Assembly: GCF_016612865.1 (NCBI RefSeq)
Contig: NZ_JAENZZ010000001.1
Coordinates: forward strand, 1,612,001-1,676,000
From: Blastococcus sp. TML/M2B
GTDB lineage: Bacteria; Actinomycetota; Actinomycetes; Mycobacteriales; Geodermatophilaceae
Direction: 5' to 3'
DNA: 64,000 nucleotides
In this document: positions 55,303 to 64,000 of the stretch, one piece after another
How the letters are laid out: each line of letters opens with the position of its first letter
Position numbering within the stretch: the first letter of the stretch is position 1
Position numbers and translations under genes: made by a program
The notes under the pieces: model-generated
Databases searched by the model: none
What the model was told of the DNA's origin: nothing
Seen by the model: the letters and a program-made list of their open reading frames with translations, nothing else

Positions 55303-56252
55303 GCCGGCGTCCCCGGGTCGGCGCCGGCGGGGCCGTGCTCGCCGCCGGTGAGGGCGAGGAAGGCGCTCTCCAGGTCGGGGGTCAGCCGTCTCAGCTCCTC
55401 GAGGTAGATGCCGGCGCCGGCGAGCGCGCGGGTGATCTCGCCGGGGGAGGCGACGGCGTGCACCACCAGCCCGCCGTCGGCGGGGGAGACGGCGAACCCG
55501 GCCCGCTGCAGCACGCCGGCGGCCGCGACGGGGTCGGGGACCTGCACGAGCACGTCGCCGGAGCCGCGCCCGGCCAGCACCTCGGCGACCGGCCCGGAGG
55601 CGACGCAGCGGCCGCGGGTCAGGATCGACACCGAGTCGCACACCTGCTGGATCTCGCTGAGCAGGTGCGAGGAGAGCAGCACGGTCGTGCGCCCGTGCCG
55701 GCCGAGGCGGCGGATGAGCTCGCGGACGTCACGGATGCCGGCCGGGTCCAGCCCGTTGCTCGGCTCGTCCAGGATGAGCAGCCGCGGCTGCTTGAGCAGC
55801 GCCGCGGCGATGCCCAGCCGCTGCTTCATGCCGAGCGAGTAGCCCTTGAACCGGTCCTCGGCCCGGTCGGCGAGGTCGACGAGCTCCAGGCACTCCTCGA
55901 CCCGGGCGCGCGGCAGGCCGGCCGCCTCGGCGAGCAGCTGCAGGTTGAGCCGGCCGGTGAAGCCGGGGAAGAACAGCGGCGTCTCGACCAGCGCGCCGAC
56001 CGAGCCGATGACGTCGGGCAACCGGTCGGGCACGGGCTGGTCGAGCACCCGGATCGCCCCGCCGCCCGGGTCGGCCGCGACCAGGCCCAGCAGCACGCGG
56101 ATCGACGTCGTCTTGCCCGAGCCGTTGGGGCCGAGGAAGCCGTGCACCCCGCCGTCCTCGACGAGCAGGTCGAGCCGGTCCAGCGCGCGGTGCGGCGGCC
56201 GGCCGCGCCGCCGGTAGGTCTTGGACACGGCGGTCATCTGCACGGCCGGCAT
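55299..56252 (-). CDS. ABC transporter ATP-binding protein
   Basis: A 317-residue nucleotide-binding subunit of the DrrA/NatA type. Walker A FLGPNGSGKTTSIRVL (about residue 40), signature YSLGMKQRLGIAAALL, Walker B LLILDEPSNGLDP and the H-loop LLSSHLLSE are present, followed by a C-terminal domain of about 90 residues typical of ABC-2 exporters. It partners the permease encoded directly downstream. Substrate is unknown; antibiotic or lipid export are family possibilities. Confidence 0.92.
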   Translation of the reverse strand: MPAVQMTAVSKTYRRRGRPPHRALDRLDLLVEDGGVHGFLGPNGSGKTTSIRVLLGLVAADPGGGAIRVLDQPVPDRLPDVIGSVGALVETPLFFPGFTGRLNLQLLAEAAGLPRARVEECLELVDLADRAEDRFKGYSLGMKQRLGIAAALLKQPRLLILDEPSNGLDPAGIRDVRELIRRLGRHGRTTVLLSSHLLSEIQQVCDSVSILTRGRCVASGPVAEVLAGRGSGDVLVQVPDPVAAAGVLQRAGFAVSPADGGLVVHAVASPGEITRALAGAGIYLEELRRLTPDLESAFLALTGGEHGPAGADPGTPA

Positions 56253-56280
56253 GGCTGCACCCTGGCACAGGCCCGCCCGC

Positions 56281-56348
56281 CGACTGCGTACTTGTCGTCG
56301 CCGACACGCGCCGCCACGCCGCGCCCGCCGACGACAACTCAGCACTCG
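56281..56348. repeat. Imperfect palindromic repeat, copy C (solitary)
   Basis: Arms of 20 bases match at about 16 positions: left CGACTGCGTACTTGTCGTCG, right CGACGACAACTCAGCACTCG, with a GC-rich centre. It lies alone in the gap between the ABC ATPase and bldD genes and resembles the two repeats that flank the DUF559-type gene at 33 kb. Confidence 0.72.
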
Positions 56349-56365
56349 ACGCGGGGCCGGAACGA

Positions 56366-56400
56366 CGGAGGGCCCCTGCCGTCGTGGCAGGGGCCCTCCG
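56366..56400 (-). terminator. Strong hairpin terminator after bldD
   Basis: A perfect 15-bp stem (CGGAGGGCCCCTGCC / GGCAGGGGCCCTCCG) with a 5-nt loop lies 11 nt beyond the bldD stop codon on the minus strand. Confidence 0.78.
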
Positions 56401-56411
56401 TTCGTCTCAGG

Positions 56412-56966
56412 TCACCGCGGGGAGCGGCGGCGCTCCCAGTCGGGGTTGAGCTCCTCGTCCTCGTCGTCCGGGCCACCGAAGCCCACGACGCTCTCCATGC
56501 CGGCGGAGATGACGCCCCACTCGATCAGCCGCGAGGTGAGCTCGTCGGGGCTCATGTCGTAGATGATCGCCAGCGACTTGAGGTCCTCGGCGCGGATCGA
56601 GAGGACCTTGCCGTTGTAGTCGTGCCGCTGCGCCTGGATGGTCGAGGCGTAGCGGGCCAGCGGGCCGGCCTCGTCGGCGGGCAGCGAGCCCAGTGACTCG
56701 AGGTTCAGCACGATCTTGCTGCTGGAGGTGACCGCGGAGCTCGGCCGCGGGTCGGGCAGCAGCTCGGAGACCGGCACGCCGTAGAAGACGGCGAGTTCGG
56801 AGAGCCGCTGCACGGTGACGGCGCGGTCGCCGCGCTCGTAGGAGCCGACGACGACTGCCTTCCAGCGGCCGTGCGACTTGTCCTCCACGCCCTGCAGGGA
56901 CAGGCCCTGCTGGTTGCGGATGGCGCGGAGCCGGGCGCCCAGGGCCCGTGAGTAGTCGGTGCTCAT
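56412..56966 (-). CDS. bldD: Developmental regulator BldD
   Basis: A 184-residue regulator with an N-terminal XRE-type helix-turn-helix (MSTDYSRALGARLRAIRNQQ, LSLQGVEDKSHGRWKAVVVG, SYERGDRAV) and the actinobacterial C-terminal domain. In Streptomyces, BldD with cyclic di-GMP represses sporulation genes. The binding signature there is RGD-x8-RQDD; here it reads RHD-x8-RAED, with the same spacing but changed residues. There is a C-terminal acidic tail (PDDEDEELNPDWE). AGGAA precedes the ATG. A GTGACGATCAC dyad in its promoter region may allow autorepression. Confidence 0.9.
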   Translation of the reverse strand: MSTDYSRALGARLRAIRNQQGLSLQGVEDKSHGRWKAVVVGSYERGDRAVTVQRLSELAVFYGVPVSELLPDPRPSSAVTSSSKIVLNLESLGSLPADEAGPLARYASTIQAQRHDYNGKVLSIRAEDLKSLAIIYDMSPDELTSRLIEWGVISAGMESVVGFGGPDDEDEELNPDWERRRSPR

Positions 56967-57003
56967 CGCGTTCCTGCTCACTGTCCGTCGTCTGGGGGTG
57001 GTC

Positions 57004-57043
57004 GTGATCGTCACGCAGCGTACTGGTCAACGGGTGTGCGCAA
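57004..57043 (-). promoter_or_regulatory. Putative bldD promoter with overlapping dyad
   Basis: On the minus strand TTGCGC (57038-57043) and TACGCT (57017-57022) are separated by 15 nt, a short but possible -35/-10 pair. The dyad GTGA-CGA-TCAC (57004-57014) would overlap the transcription start, about 40 nt upstream of the bldD ATG, a good place for autorepression. Confidence 0.4.
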
Positions 57044-57149
57044 CACCCGGTCACGCCCCGGCGCAGAAAGTCCGGGCGCCCGACCAGCGGCTCCGCACCG
57101 CCGCCGGGCCGGCGGGGCCCGTGCAGTACCGTCGGGGCAGGTCCACCCA

Positions 57150-60015
<2,866 letters not shown>

Positions 60016-60019
<4 letters not shown>

Positions 60020-61133
60020 AGGACGCGATCCTCGTGCTCGAGGACGGCAGGACGTTCCGGGGCGAGGCCTACGGCGCGGTCGGGACGACGGTCGGCGAGG
60101 CGGTGTTCGCCACCGGCATGACCGGCTACCAGGAGACGCTGACCGACCCCAGCTACGCCGGTCAGATCGTGGCGATGACGGCCCCGCACATCGGCAACAC
60201 CGGCGTGAACGGCGAGGACGACGAGAGCCGCCGCATGTGGCCGGCCGGGTTCGTCGTGCGCGACCCCGCGCGACGCACCTCTAACTGGCGGGCCACCGGG
60301 ACGCTGGACGACGAGCTGGTCGCCCAGGGCATCGTCGGCATCAGCGGCATCGACACCCGTGCGCTCACCCGCCACCTGCGCGACCGCGGCGCCATGCGCG
60401 CCGGCATCAGCAGCGAGCTCTCTGTCGACGAACTGCTGACCCGGGTCACCGCGGCCGCCGGCATGGCCGGTGCGGACCTCGCACCCACGGTGAGCACCGG
60501 CGAGGCCTACGTCGTCCCGGCGGTGGGGGAGAAGCGGTTCACCATCGCCGCGCTCGACCTGGGCATCAAGACCGCCACCCCGCGGCACCTGGCCGAGCTC
60601 GGCGTCGAGACGCACGTGCTGCCCTCGACGGCCACCGCCGAGGAGCTGCTCGCCGCGGGCCCGGACGGGGTGTTCCTCTCCAACGGCCCGGGCGACCCGG
60701 CCGCCGCCGACTACGCCGTCGCCGCGGTGCGGGGCGTGCTGGACGCCCGCCGCCCGCTGTTCGGCATCTGCTTCGGCAACCAGATCCTGGGCCGCGCGCT
60801 GGGCCTGGGCACCTACAAGCTGCGCTTCGGCCACCGCGGGCTCAACCAGCCGGTGCTCGACCGGGTCAGCGGCACGGTCCGGGTGACCAGCCACAACCAC
60901 GGCTTCGCCGTCGACGCCCCGCTCGACCGGCCCACCGACACCCCGTACGGGCCGGTGGAGGTCAGCCACGTCGGGCTGAACGACGACGTCGTCGAGGGGC
61001 TGCGGCTGCTCGAGACGCCGGCCTTCAGCGTCCAGTTCCACCCCGAGTCGGCCGCCGGGCCGCACGACGCCGCGCCGCTGTTCCAGCGCTTCGTCGACCT
61101 CATGGAGTCCGCCCGCGCCGGGGAGAAGAACTG

Positions 61134-61134
<1 letters not shown>
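60016..61134 (+). CDS. carA: Carbamoyl-phosphate synthase small subunit
   Basis: A 372-residue glutaminase subunit. The N-terminal CarA-specific domain ([19 protein letters not shown]) is followed by a class I amidotransferase domain with [12 protein letters not shown], nucleophile Cys in [11 protein letters not shown] (about residue 258), SHNHGFAVD, and the His-x-Glu of [13 protein letters not shown]. It feeds ammonia to CarB. GTG overlaps the pyrC stop, and its TGA overlaps the carB ATG. Confidence 0.96.

Positions 61135-64000
<2,866 letters not shown>

Overview
The window is 64 kb of very GC-rich DNA, densely packed, with many GTG starts and about 27 ATGA/GTGA/TGATG-type overlaps between consecutive genes. 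Gene content points to a developmentally complex actinobacterium: an SsgA-family protein, BldD, the phosphatidylinositol mannoside operon, LemA-like and DUF6167-like proteins, and mycobacterial-type operon orders. The overall character resembles Geodermatophilaceae (Blastococcus, Geodermatophilus, Modestobacter); the family assignment is an inference. Almost everything is chromosomal core housekeeping.

Layout. 1-2.2 kb: end of a GNAT acetyltransferase, a tRNA-Gly/Cys/Val operon on the minus strand, an SsgA-family gene with a BldD-like dyad upstream, a small membrane protein and tRNA-Val(CAC). 2.2-7.1 kb: a reductase-like gene, a multicopper oxidase with a cupredoxin-like lipoprotein, a MOSC protein and a CapA-like lipoprotein. 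7.1-12.4 kb: thrS-HIT-pgsA-patA-pimA, the order known from Mycobacterium. 12.4-13.6 kb: an IS481-family insertion sequence sitting exactly on the pimA stop codon. 13.6-19.2 kb: LemA-like, pdxS, a small ORF, pdxT, yebC and ruvCAB. 19.3-26 kb: yajC-secD-secF-apt-rel. 26-32.8 kb: cyclophilin, MBL hydrolase, hisS, aldo/keto reductase, aspS and an aminotransferase. 32.8-34 kb: a DUF559-type gene bracketed by about 70-bp palindromes. 34-39 kb: a signalling cluster (receiver-flavoprotein, cyclic-nucleotide-binding histidine kinase, CBS protein, membrane adenylate cyclase). 39-47.2 kb: aldo/keto reductase, rarA, two small membrane proteins, alaS, ruvX and mltG. 47.2-54.1 kb: aroE, prepilin peptidase, aroC-K-B-Q, aminopeptidase P, efp, nusB. 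54.2-57 kb: an ABC exporter and bldD on the minus strand. 57.1-64 kb: the pyr operon (PyrR leader element, pyrR, pyrB, pyrC, carA, carB), cut by the right edge.

Twelve genes, including the normally indispensable pimA, rel and carB, are each broken by a single apparent +1 insertion, nearly always an extra base in a short homopolymer. A thirteenth such event may explain the fused ruvX-mltG reading frame. This pattern looks more like uncorrected sequence error than gene decay, so I annotate these as genes with a frameshift and give the likely position.

Most interesting for follow-up: (i) the 34-39 kb cluster, in which a cyclase could make the ligand of a cyclic-nucleotide-binding kinase that could in turn signal to a receiver domain fused to a thioredoxin-reductase-like flavoprotein lacking its CxxC; (ii) the DUF559 gene with flanking palindromes, a solitary copy of which lies 22 kb away; (iii) the IS481 insertion, in which the duplicated CTAG target supplies the stop codons of both pimA and the transposase, and a long hairpin buries the transposase ribosome binding site.
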